The notes beneath the pieces were generated by a model. That model saw nothing but the letters and a program-made list of their open reading frames with translations, made no database searches and had not been told where the DNA came from. This document shows, piece by piece, positions 50,505-61,600 of a stretch of DNA of 64,000 nucleotides (within the stretch, counting starts at the first letter, position 1; every line of letters starts with the position of its first letter). The DNA comes from Anaeramoeba flamelloides (Eukaryota; Metamonada; Anaeramoebidae): contig JANTQA010000026.1 in NCBI GenBank assembly GCA_027625915.1, positions 5,456,001 through 5,520,000 on the forward strand. Direction: 5' to 3'. Made by a program: the position numbers and the translations under genes.

Positions 50505-51545
50505 TTGAATACTGAACCAAAATTCGATTTTAAAAAAAAATAAATAATTTTGTAGAAATATTAAATCCAAACCTCTAACTGAGTGAAACTTTAACGTTTT
50601 TTTATAAATTACAATACCCACAAAATAAAAGATAAATAATCATAAATACTAATAAATCAAGAGTGTGTGGAAAATTTTGGATAGAGTATAACAAAAAATG
50701 TATTAATAAATTGGTTCAAATTCTATATAAACCCTATTCCATAAATTTGGACATGCCCAAAATCAAAAATAGGCAAAAAAAAAACCCAATTTATTCTATT
50801 TTTACAAACCTGATATAAAACAACATTTAAGTAGCCCAGTATTAATTTTTTAATAACTAATCATTTTAATCCAAATAAAAGAAAACAATATAAAACTGAA
50901 AAAAAAAAAAACAGGTCGGTCCAAAATAATGAAACAAGCGGAATAATAAATGTATTGGTAAATTTGTTGAAATTTCACCAACAATTGTTGATCGATCAAA
51001 TGTTAAGATACCAACTACCAATTGTATGTAATTTTTCAATTTAACAAACTCAACAATAACCTTCTATCAACCATTGAAAAAAATTTTCAGATCAAACGAA
51101 ACATATTAAGTAACTTGGGATAGGAAATGAAAACAAAACAAAAAAGACAAAAAATAAAATATTTTTGTAAAATCAAAATACTTTCCAAATTGAATTTAAA
51201 GTGCTGTAATGCTGTAATTTTCACTGTTTAAACTGTGTCCAAATTTGTGGAATCTAGATTACAATGATTTTTCAGTTAAATATTTAAAGACAATCAAATA
51301 CTTTTATTTGTGTTATTCTATTTTGAAGAACCCGAATTTAACCGAATATCAACTCTTCAAACAATTATGGATCAAACAAAAACAAGTTAGGTAATTCGAT
51401 TAATGAAAACAAAAAAGAATATTCAAAGATAAAAAAAAGATTTTCATATTATCCAAAAATCAAAATTATTTCTATTTGAATGATATTGTATTATTGTAAT
51501 TCTTTTAACTTTTTTAAATGTGTAGAAAATTTTAAATTTTACTTT
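50505..51545 (+). repeat. Repeat A, copy 3, split by a nested B element
   Basis: The A left part (CCAAAATTCGATTTT, ACAAAATAAAAGATAAATAAT, AAATTGGTTCAAATTCTA) is interrupted at about 50727 and resumes at about 51262 (ATTTGTGTTATTCTATTTTG, ACAAGTTAGGTAATTC). It ends AGAAAATTTTAAATTTTACT near 51545. Confidence 0.7.
50727..51261 (+). repeat. Repeat B, copy 2, inserted in repeat A
   Basis: Starts TAAACCCTATTCCATAAATT and ends AATTTGTGGAATCTAGATTA. It is the reverse of B copy 1 inside A copy 1. The insertion point lies in a different part of A than in copy 1, and a TA flanks both sides. Confidence 0.75.
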
Positions 51546-51599
51546 TTTGAAATCGGAAAAAAAAAATGATATTTTTCTTTTACTTATTTTTTATTTTTT

Positions 51600-51750
51600 T
51601 TTTTTGGGGGGGGGGTACTTTCAAGTGACAACTATCATATTTTTTCTGTATCACAATTAACAAGTGGACACTTGATATTTTTCCTTTTCACTTTTCTTCC
51701 CTACATCAAAAAATATAGCAAGTATAAAAATGGAAAAAAAACTTAATATC
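51600..51750. repeat. Repeat F, second locus, with a G10 run
   Basis: The (T)n(G)10 run at 51606-51615 is followed by TTTCAAGTGAC, then ACACTTGATATTTTTCCTTTT and CTTTTCTTCCCT. This resembles the block at 18740-18840. Confidence 0.35.
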
Positions 51751-51977
51751 TAATTTTACTCTATTCTTTTCAATTCTGGAAAAACCATTCCTTAGATGAT
51801 AATCTCTGTAAATCTTTTCAGAATTTAAAATAATAGAGTATAATCAAAGATTTTAATAGATTTTTTCAAATCTGGAATTGTCTTGGCAATTGGTGTTATA
51901 CTATGTTATCCTCGATACTATTCCATAAATAATAATACAAATCAATAAAAAAATCAATATTTAAATAATCTTTGATA

Positions 51978-52172
51978 ATGTCAGTTCTAGTTTTAAGACA
52001 TGAAATTTCAACAAAATTTAAGGTACAAAAAAAGTCTAAATTAATTCACATTCTATGGAATTGTTTTTTACTCAAATTTTTTATTAGAATTTTAATTTTT
52101 GTGCTTTAAATTCGAGAAATTCAGCGCCTTAAATTTCGTTGAAAGTCTGTGTCTTAAAAGCGGAACTGACTG
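51978..52172. repeat. M1 element, copy 5
   Basis: Left end ATGTCAGTTCTAGTTTTAAG and right end CTTAAAAGCGGAACTGACTG, flanked by TA at 51976-51977 and 52173-52174. Length 195 bp as in copy 1. Confidence 0.8.
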
Positions 52173-52812
52173 TATAACAATAAATTTTTTATAATTGTGA
52201 TGCAACAAGAAATAAAATTTTCCTAAGTTCCAAATCTAAAATTTAAAAAAAATCAATCCTAGAAAGATGTTAATTATTTTGAGAAAGTTCATTGAATTCT
52301 TAAATAATAAAATAATTACAAACTTTCCAAGACTACCTTAAAATTTTTTCAATATCAAATTTTGATGCTGATATAGATTTCTAAAAAGTTCAATATGAGA
52401 ATAATAAAGCCCATATTGAAAAAAAAAATCCTAAATAAGCCAATATTCAAGAATTTTTTCCGATATTGAAAAAATAAAGTTTTAGAAAACAGAATGACTC
52501 TAAACATCGAAAATTCATTGAGAAATGACATTTAATTTTGGGTTAAAAAAATGAATTTTTTTTTGATCAGATCAGAAGATTAATTTTCATATGAATTCAT
52601 TTATAAATTTTTTTTTTTTCATATGAGCTTTTTTATTTTTATATTCTATGATTTAAAATAAACTAAATTTTATAATAAATGGTTCATCTTACATTTGAAT
52701 AATGGATTGCTTTTGTATCATTTTGAAGTTTTTCCTCTCACAATGAAAAGTTTACAAATAAATCATTTTTTCTTTTTTTTATTTTTTCAAAAGTATTTTG
52801 TTAAAATGGAAA

Positions 52813-52962
52813 ATGAAAATGAAAAAATGGAAAGAATTAACAGATGAATTAATTAAAAAATTGGTTTCAAATATGAAAAAGAGATTAGATTTAGTTATTC
52901 AAATCGAAGGAGAATCGATAAATGGGTTTTTTTCTTTTTTAAATTTTCTATTTTTTATGTAA
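52813..52962 (+). CDS. Possible short exon or gene remnant
   Basis: A 49-codon open frame, MKMKKWKELTDELIKKLVSN..., then KRLDLVIQIEGESING before a T-rich run. The amphipathic, lysine-rich helix looks protein-like up to about 52926, after which it reads into probable intron (a GTTTTT donor is possible). An acceptor-like TCAAAAG lies just upstream. No partner exon and no family were recognised. Confidence 0.2.
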   Translation: MKMKKWKELTDELIKKLVSNMKKRLDLVIQIEGESINGFFSFLNFLFFM

Positions 52963-53835
52963 TGATTCTTTCAAAATAAATGTCCCAATTGTTTTTAACA
53001 GTTTTTTTTATTTTTTTTTTCTTTTATTTTTAGACAAAAAATAAATATCTCTTGAGTATAGTATTGAATATTCAAATCTAAATTTTTATATTATAATATA
53101 TAACTTCAATTATTAAAAAGATTTTTCTTTAAAATTTGATTTTTAATGGGCCAATTATTATGAAAGATAGTTTATATATCGGCATCAAATTTTGATATTG
53201 AAAAACTTTTACTGTATCCTTGGAACAGCTATAAATAAATAAAAATATTTATCTAAAATTTAGATTATTATTTCATAAAAAAAAAAAGAAAAAAAGTAAA
53301 GTATTGTTTATTTTCATTGCAAATTTAAAAAAGTAAAATAAATTAATTAATAAATTTAATTAATAAAATTCATAAAATAAGTAAAAAATTATAAATCCAA
53401 TTAATCTTGAAATAGAAATTAATCTTAAACTTTAGTTATTATTTAAATAATAAAAATTTTCTTCAAAATTAATGTTAATTATAATTCGAGAAATTACTGT
53501 TTTTTGGTTCTTGTGTAAAAATATGTAAAAAAACAAAAACAAAACAAAATTTATCTACCTAATAATATTTTAATAAAATTGAAGATTTAAGAGAGGGGAT
53601 ATAAAATATAAAAAATTATAATTTCAAGAATTTTCAACTCAGGAATGAGGATCTTGAAAATAAAAAAGTATTGTCGAATATTTTGAAAAATTCTATGTAA
53701 AAAAAAAAGATCTACTTTTCTCCTAAAAAAATTGAAATGAATATTAGATTTATGGAGAAGATAGGTAGTAAGTTTAGAAGAACAAGAAGAAAAGGAATCA
53801 AAAAGTTAAAAAAAAAGGAAAAAAAAAGGAAAAAA

Positions 53836-53908
53836 TGGTTCTTCCGTGGCTCGAACACGGGACATTTAGATCTTCAGTCTAACGCTCTTCCAGCTGAGCT
53901 AAAGAACC
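53836..53908 (-). tRNA. tRNA-Phe (anticodon GAA)
   Basis: The 73 nt fold into a complete cloverleaf: acceptor GGTTCTT/AAGAACC with discriminator A, D-arm GCTC/GAGC, anticodon stem TTAGA/TCTAA with loop CTGAAGA (anticodon GAA), T-arm CCGTG/CACGG with loop TTCGAGC. Internal box A (TAGCTCAGCTGG) and box B (GTTCGAGCC) are intact. A T run directly follows the 3' end as a pol III terminator. There is no intron, and CCA is not encoded. Confidence 0.97.
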
Positions 53909-54978
53909 ATTCAGAAAAACACCCTTTTTAATATTACAAAATGAATTGATCCTGCAATCTCAACAAAATGATATTTTTTCCAAAAAAAAATTTGAACTCT
54001 TTCCAAATTGAAAACAAGTTACAACAAATTTTAACAAACGTCTACAAATAAACACAATCTAAACACAAATTTCAAATAATAAAATTTAATCAAAATCCAT
54101 TCATAACTTTCTAACTTCTAAACATTATGTATCAAACCACAAACTTCTTAAGGAATTTTCTCTAAAATTTCTTGCCGATTTTTTCTCGTTTACAAGTAGC
54201 TTTATAACACTAAAGATGGAATTTACTATTTGATTCAAAATAAATTCAAGATACTGATAAATTCTAATAAATGATAGAAATTTTTTGTTGATTTTCCTTT
54301 TTGAAATTATTATGTTCAAGCTTCGAACAAATCATTTTATGAAGTCAAGTTTTCAGAAACTCTGTAAAATTAGTTGTTTTTCAAAATACTCTTTGTCAGG
54401 GACTGTTTGATAAGAAAAAGTTCAAAGATTTATAAAAATGGAAATTGAACTAAAAATTTTTTAAAATTTATTAGAATTTATCAGTATTCTTCATTCCTCT
54501 TTTTAAAAAATGGATAGATAAATCAATTAAAAGTTCAAATTTTTATAATCATTCAAGAAGATTAAATTCTTCATTTTCTCTTTTAGAATTTGTAACTTTG
54601 TGGACTTATTGGAATTCTTGACAGTGATATTATGGAAAGCTCAATGAAAATTTTGATTTTTTGATTTTACAATTAGCAGTAACCTTGAGAGATTTTAAAT
54701 AAAAACTAGAGATTTTTACATAACCACAGACAAATTCTTTTATATTTCTTCAAGTTATTTTCAACAAACAAAAATATATATATTGTTTGACTTTTGTCGA
54801 ACGACAGAGTTTTCAAAGCTTTGTGAGAATTCCAAAACCTTTCAAATAGTTTCCAACACTTTAAAAAACAATAAACATCTTCTGTTCAAAGTTCAGGATT
54901 TTGAAAGATAACTGTTCACAAACACATCAATTTCATTTTTTTAAATTTTACTTGTCTAAATATTTAATCGTATAACAA
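53909..54978. other. Upstream region of tRNA-Phe and RPL26
   Basis: Divergent 5' flanks of the tRNA gene and RPL26. No exon or known promoter motif was recognised. A short D-like piece (GAAAGCTCAATGAAAATTTT near 54635) is also present at about 46535 and 8215. Confidence 0.45.
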
Positions 54979-55911
54979 ATGAAAATCAAAAGAAGTAAAT
55001 CTTTTTTCGGCTTACAAAATGTCAATTTATTTTTAATCCCAAAATCCCAAAAGCTCGTAGCTAACTTTTTTTTTTTTTTTATTACCAATTCATCTTTCTT
55101 TACTTTTAAATTTTTTCTTTTCTTTTGGCCAAAAGGTGTAAGTTCATCAAGAAGAAAAAATAGAAAGAAACATTTTACTGCTAGTTCATCTGAAAGAAGA
55201 ATTAGAATGACTTGCCCACTTTCAACTGAACTCCGTGAAAAATATAATGTATGATCGTAATTAATCTCTTTTTTTTTTTTTTTTTTTTTATTTTTTTTTA
55301 TTCATCTTTTTGCTTTTTTTTTTTTTTTTATTGTTTTTTTTCTTTTTTGGGAATTATGCTTTGTTTTTAATTTGGCTTCATTAATTTCTCAAATTTCATA
55401 ACATTTTTCAAATAACAAAAAAAAAAAACAAAATAAAGGTAAGAAGACTTCCTGTCATTGCTGAAGATGAAGTAAAAGTACTTCGAGGAAAATTCAAAAA
55501 ATCTGAAGGAAAAGTACTTTCTGTTTATCGAAAGAAATATTCAATTACAATCGAAAATGTTCAAAAAACAAAAAAAAATGGTGAACAAGTACAAATCCCA
55601 GTTCATCCAAACAAGGTTTGTTTTTTTTTTTTTTTTTTTCCCTTTCTTTCCCTTTCTTTCCCTTTATTTCCCATTCTTTCCCTTTCTTAAAAAGATTATA
55701 TTTGACTTACTTTTTTTGTTTTTTATTTTTTTCTAATTTTTCTTTTTTCAAAAACAACTATCAAAAATTAATTCAAAAGTGCTTAATAACCAAACTAAAA
55801 TTGACAAAAAGTAGAGAAAGAATTCTTGCCAGAAAAAATAGATTAAGGGGAAAAAAAGTCAAGTCAACCAAAGAACAAAAAATTGATTCAAAAATGACTG
55901 AAGTAGATTAA
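54979..55911 (+). CDS. RPL26: 60S ribosomal protein L26 (uL24)
   Basis: Four exons: 54979-54994, 55136-55248, 55439-55615 and 55780-55911, all GT-AG, giving 145 residues as usual for eukaryotic L26. The product starts [19 protein letters not shown], with the first intron after 16 nt of coding sequence, which puts the valine at the family position. Then follow [19 protein letters not shown], the KOW-motif region ([20 protein letters not shown]), [20 protein letters not shown] and [11 protein letters not shown], with a short acidic/lysine tail. L26 binds 5.8S/28S rRNA near the exit tunnel of the large subunit. Introns are T-rich; the third holds a (CCCTTT)n-like microsatellite (55641-55685). 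A poly(A) signal AATAAA is at 55924. The intron right after the first few codons is typical of ribosomal protein genes. Confidence 0.97.
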
Positions 55912-58657
55912 TTTGTATATTCGAATAAAAAACAAAATTATTTAATACCCTAACAATAATTACAAAAGACTAAAATAATTTATTTAATTTTAACTTTCAT
56001 TATTAACTTTAACAAGTTATCAGAAATTGTTTTTCAAAAAATAAATTAGATGATCAAAAATACTTTACTTTTGCTAGCTCACCTTTTTTTTTTTTCATTA
56101 TTATTTTTCTTTGATGTTTGTTTTTGACTTATTATTTTTTTAATTTCAGATCTTTGAACTCAGGTTTAAGAAAATGAAACAAATACCGATTCTAAATATT
56201 TTAACAAGCACTTGAGAAACATTGTTAACTTTTTATTGAAATTTCAATATGAAAACAACTTATTTTTTTTCTATTTTTTTTTTTTAATTTTTAATTTATC
56301 TGAGTTACCATTTAGAATTGGCAACAAAACCATGATAACCTAATTAAAACTGATAATTTAAAAAAAAAATAAAACTTGTTAAGGGACCAGTCTTCTACGA
56401 CAACAAGGCAATATTTTAAAATATGTTATTGGTGGTATTCTCTACTTACAAATTTTGTAGATCCCAAGTGTCAAAAAATTCTGATCGACTAAGAAAGCCA
56501 TAAAAGAAAATTAGTTTAGTGAGATCTATTTTTTTTTTTCCATTTTTTCTGAAAAAGAAAACCATTAAATTCTTTTTTTTTCTCACAATTTATCTCGTTT
56601 TTACCCCTTTTATTACAATTTTGATCATTATTATACTCTAACATTTCTTTGTTACCAGAAATATTAATATAAAGATTTTTTTTCACATTTGAGATAAAAC
56701 TTTTGGTTAACCCAAAAAAATGATATATTCAATGGATTAAAAAATAATTATATTTTTTTAAGAAGAGTAGTTATAATAATCAAAGTTTTAAAGTCATGTA
56801 AATATTTTACTCTGAAATTTTTTTTTTTGTATTAAGACAAAATTTGATTTTTCAAAATAAAATTTTCTTAAAGATATTTTGGAATTAGTTAATTTTATCC
56901 TCAAAATACAAAATCATTTTTTTTCTGCTAAAAATGAATTGAATTGTTATAAGGATTCTTATGAATAAGACCAAACAATTTGTTAAAAAAAATTTTTCAA
57001 AATTGAAAATTTTTTTGCATTTTTTTATCATTATTAGAAAACCAGAAAACAACTTTTTTATAACCTTAAAGAAAAAACTTTTTTTGCATAAAAGATCTCA
57101 ATTTAATTGATAAAATGGAGTTAATCTTGTACCAGATATTCATTTATTGAATCGTCTATACCACAATTTGTTTTGTTGGCTAAGATTTGAATTGAAAGAT
57201 TAATCAAAGAAAAAATTACCAAATAAAAAATTTACTTTCGAAATCAATACTTACCAATATAAAACGAAAAATATGTTTTCCCACTTCAAGAATTAACTTA
57301 ATTTTTAAACAAAATAATATGTTACTTTTTTTTGTTTTATATTGGAAACATGTAAATTTTGGATATTCAAAAAGGAGACCCAAATAGATAAATCCTTTAA
57401 ATGAGGCTAGCTCATCCATTTATTAAGTCTAAACACAAATTACAAAAAAGTAAATTTTCAAGATCTTGAAAAAATTTCATTTTATTTTCAAAAATGACTA
57501 CTCCCTTAATGGCTAAACTAAATTTTTTTTTTGATAAAGGAAGTTTGTTTATTTATAAAATTTGGATGATTGAAAATATATATTTAGTTAAAACGAATTC
57601 TTTTATTTTTATTTGACTTTACAAAAATTCACAATATTTTTGATTGGAGAGCCAATGCAATGTAGGAAAGTACATGGAGTAATCTTTAGTATTTGATTTT
57701 TTTGAGTTTTTTTTTTAATTGTTTTATTGAAAAATTTTTGAATGAAAAAGTTTTCATTTCGATAAATTGTTTGATATAAGTAAATAATATGATTTATAAA
57801 AAAAATATTAAATAGAGTTTTAAAAAATAATTGAATTTATATTTAATGTCATTATCAAAAAAAATCAAAAATACCATATATTTTTCTTCCAAAGTGTTTA
57901 TTTTTAATTATTCTGATTTAATTAATCAATGAATTTATATAGATTTTAATTTACAATGAATGGCGTAAAAATTGATTTGCATTTCGATTTAATCAAAAAA
58001 TAATTAAATTAACATATTATTAATTTCCAAATTAAAAATAAGAAACAAGTTTATAAAGATTTTAAAAAAAAATCAAGAAGAATTATACACATAGAAACTG
58101 TTCAATTAAAAGTTTTATAAACTATTTGCAATTAATTTTTTTTAATTATTTCTTATTCTATAAATATTTTTATTAATTAGAAAGGATTAAATTATAATTA
58201 TAAAATATTTTTAAAGAATATCAAAAGAATTAATTTTAAACAAAGATGCGCGTGCTCAAAAACTAATTTTTAAAAAAATCAATAATAATCTAAAAAAATG
58301 ACAATCTCAAAAAATTATTTTTGTCAAAATCTCCGAAGGTATAAATATATAAATGAATATATAAATATAATTTTTCTAAAAGGAAAATTTATTTAAACTT
58401 GACCAATTGATATCTGTGTTGTATTTAACAAGTTTTATTTAAAAATTTTTACTAATATTTAAAAATAAAAAAGAAGTATGGAAAAATATATTTCTTTTTT
58501 TTTTGAATTTTTTTTATCTTTACTATTTTAAAAAATAATAACAACGATTAAGAAAAAAAATAGAAAAATAACATAATAATAATGAAAATAAGTATAATAA
58601 TATTGTTAATAACAATAAATGAAATGATTTTTAAGATTTATAAAGAATTTTAATTTA
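55912..58657. other. Non-coding stretch with repeat C copy 3
   Basis: Lies between the 3' ends of RPL26 and the minus-strand 7TM gene. Apart from the C element (56379-57509) it is AT-rich with nothing recognised. Confidence 0.5.
56379..57509 (+). repeat. Repeat C, copy 3 (1.13 kb)
   Basis: Starts TTAAGGGACCAGTCTTCTAC and ends ATGACTACTCCCTTAA. Collinear with copy 2 over its whole length (GATCGACTAAGAA, ATTTTATCCTCAAAAT, CATCCATTTATTAAGTCTAA) and about the same size. No conserved open frame. Confidence 0.75.
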
Positions 58658-61600
58658 TTAGTTTAATTCAACATCTGAGGAATTTGATGATTTCGAAGAA
58701 CTTGATGAATCCGATTTCTTTGATTGCGAACTATCTTCGGAGCGATTGGAATCTGAAGAATTTTTTGTGTTTGGGTTTTTTTTCTTTTTTTTATAATTTT
58801 TTATTAACACTTCATAAAGCACAAGCCTAATTGTTAAAGAAACTAAAAGACAGAAATTTGGCACAATTTTTGTTATTAATGTTTTTTTACCTTCTTCCAT
58901 GTTTGCAGTACCCACCAATACAACAAGGAAAACGATAATAAAAAAGATATGATACCAACAAATATATTTCATCATTTTTGTAATTACACGAAGAAGATCG
59001 ATATTATCTGATTTGTCAATATTTTTTAATATCTTTGAAAATTTGTGTGTGTACACAATTCCTACTAATGCCCAAAAGCATAATGCTAAAACCTATTTGT
59101 TTTTAATTTTATTTTATTAGTTTAAATTTAAATTAAAAGATAATTCAAGTTTTTTTTCAAAAAGAAAAAAATTAAATTGATATTAATACAATTATTTAAA
59201 AAAAGTGAGGATTAAAAAAAAAAATTAAAAAAGTGTTATTCAAACTGTTTAATTCACACTTTTAAGGAGTTTAGATAACAATTTGTAAAAATTTTAGTAA
59301 TAGCATTTTGAAGATTTCTTTATAAAATTTTGGATTTACAAGTATCAAAATTGAAATCAGTTTTTCACATTTTACTTTTTTTCTCTATTTTTTTTGTTAC
59401 GGTAATTCTTTTTCAAATTGTAATTCTTTTAATGCAAGATCGAGAGTCACGAAGTTAAAACATGTTATTCTAATGTTGTTGAAGCAGTGGAAATGATTGT
59501 AGAAAAATGATATTGATTTCTATGGGAATTTATTTGATCTTTGATCCTGATATTTGAATAATAAATGTGAAAAATTTTCACTTCATTTTCACATCCTTTT
59601 TTAAATAGATATCCACAAATCCCAATCTACTTCGTTTGAGGACTTGATTTCTAAAAGAAAAGTATGGAAAATGAAGTGGAAATTGTTTCCTATTTCTTAT
59701 TCACTTATCAATTGAAGATCAAAATCAATATTGTTGTTGTTTTTAAATTGGTGTGACCTAAGAATTTTAGTTTTGAAATTTTTAAGAAAAGCTATTAATT
59801 TTTTGTTTTATTTCATAGGGATATCAATTATTCCCTAATGGGGTTTATTCTATTTATTTCCTATTTTTTCTTCAAAAGTTCAATTATCAAAACATATAAT
59901 TGATATTTGGATTAAAAAGTTCGGTCCCTTTGGTTGAAGCAAAGTTTATAAATAGGTACTGGTTTCGAAATTTAAATATGAATGAATTTCTGTTTCATTT
60001 TCTTTTTTATTTCTTTTCATTCTATAACCAATTTATGAAAATTTAAAATACCTTATTTTCTCTGAATCGCAATATTATTGACAAGATAATTCCAGTAAAC
60101 TATCTTTGAGTTTTAAATGAACATTAGTAATTTTAAAATTTTAGTAAATGAAAAGAAGATCAGAAAATGAAAAGTTTTTCCCCATCAAAATTCAAAGACA
60201 GTTATTGTGAAAAAGTGAGTTTAAGCAGTTTTAAAAACATTGCTCAAACTTTTTGATTCACTGTTTTAAAATGTTTAGGTAACTATTTGTAAAACTTGTA
60301 GTCATCACTTTTTTTAAAATGGCTTTACTGGTACTATTAAATAAAAAACAAACCAAACAAAAATTTTTCTTGTTATTCCAAAAAGTAAAAATGGCCAAGT
60401 TGTGTTTTTAGAAAGTAGAAACATTTGAAATTAGAAAGTTGTATTAGGTTTGTTATTAAAACAAAAATTCTGTGACAAATGATTTTTTTTTTTGAGGCTG
60501 TGGAATGTAATTTTTGTCATTTTTATTGTTTGTTTAACAGCTACTCAAAAAATGCACGATCTCACAAATTGCACGATCTCACAAATTGCTTTTAAAAATA
60601 TTAATTCTTTATTTTTTTTTTATTTTGGTTGGGTTTCATTAATATTGATCTTTGAGATCAAATATAAATTTTTCTTTAGTTTGTAAATAACATCCTTAAA
60701 TTAAAAAAACTTTTAATTTCATTGAGAAAAAAAAAAAAAAAAAAAAAAAAAATAAAGTTTTAACATTTATAAGATAATGTATTTCAATTTCATCAGAAAG
60801 TTACCTGAAATAAAAATACAACAAAAAATAATAAAAATAACTGTTGTGATGAAAAAGTAAAAAATTGTTTTTTTTTTTTTGAAATTTTATATATTTAATT
60901 GTCAACATAAGTAAAAACGATCAAATTCACCAGAATTTTTTGAAGATTATAAAGTTTCAAATGGGGACGAAAGGCTTTTAAAAAGTATAGTATCTAACTT
61001 TGATTTTCTTCATTTCAATTACATCAAGATCCGTCAAACAGAATGTCTTAAAAATCAAATTTTTTATTTTTGATTGTGAATTGCTTCATAAACGAGGGAA
61101 AAGTACATTTTTAGGGAAGCTCATACTCTCGTAAATTGCAACATTTGGAAATAATCTTTAATATTTAATAAGGATTATTTTGCGAGTACTTTGGAAAAAA
61201 TCTATTCATATAAAGATAAACCGATTGTGGAAATGATTATTTTTGGAATTTTTCATTTTTTTATGGAAATCTTTCTTGAAATATCATTTTTTTAACATAT
61301 CATTTTTTTAAAATATCATTAAGGGAGACATTCTAAATAAATTATTCAAATACATTGCACAAGTTATTCTTTTCTACATATTTGGTTAAGATTTTTACCA
61401 TCTTTTATCTACAGATTAAAATAAATTATTTTTTCAAAAAAAATAGTTTTTTTTTTATTTTTTGTGTTCTATTGTAAAAACTCAATTTACCACAAAGTAG
61501 TAATTGAAGAGGTATATATGGTTTTATGGGGAAATTAATTATTTTTACCGAGTTATTCGTATAAAAGTACTAACTTTCAACTGAAATGGAAACGTAATTA

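Larger units (their letters stand above)
45638..53835. other. Long repeat-rich gene desert
   Basis: About 8 kb with no certain gene. It holds M1 copy 4 (46780), A copy 2 (47933), an A fragment followed by C copy 2 (49130-50430), A copy 3 with nested B (50505-51545), the second F locus (51600-51750, including a run of ten G), a hairpin unit (51745-51890), M1 copy 5 (51978) and one short candidate exon (52813-52962). Confidence 0.5.

Noticed and set aside
53737-53931. Plus-strand frame MNIRFMEKIGSK... spanning the tRNA
   Set aside because: Its second half is simply the antisense of tRNA-Phe, and the first half is lysine-rich low complexity.
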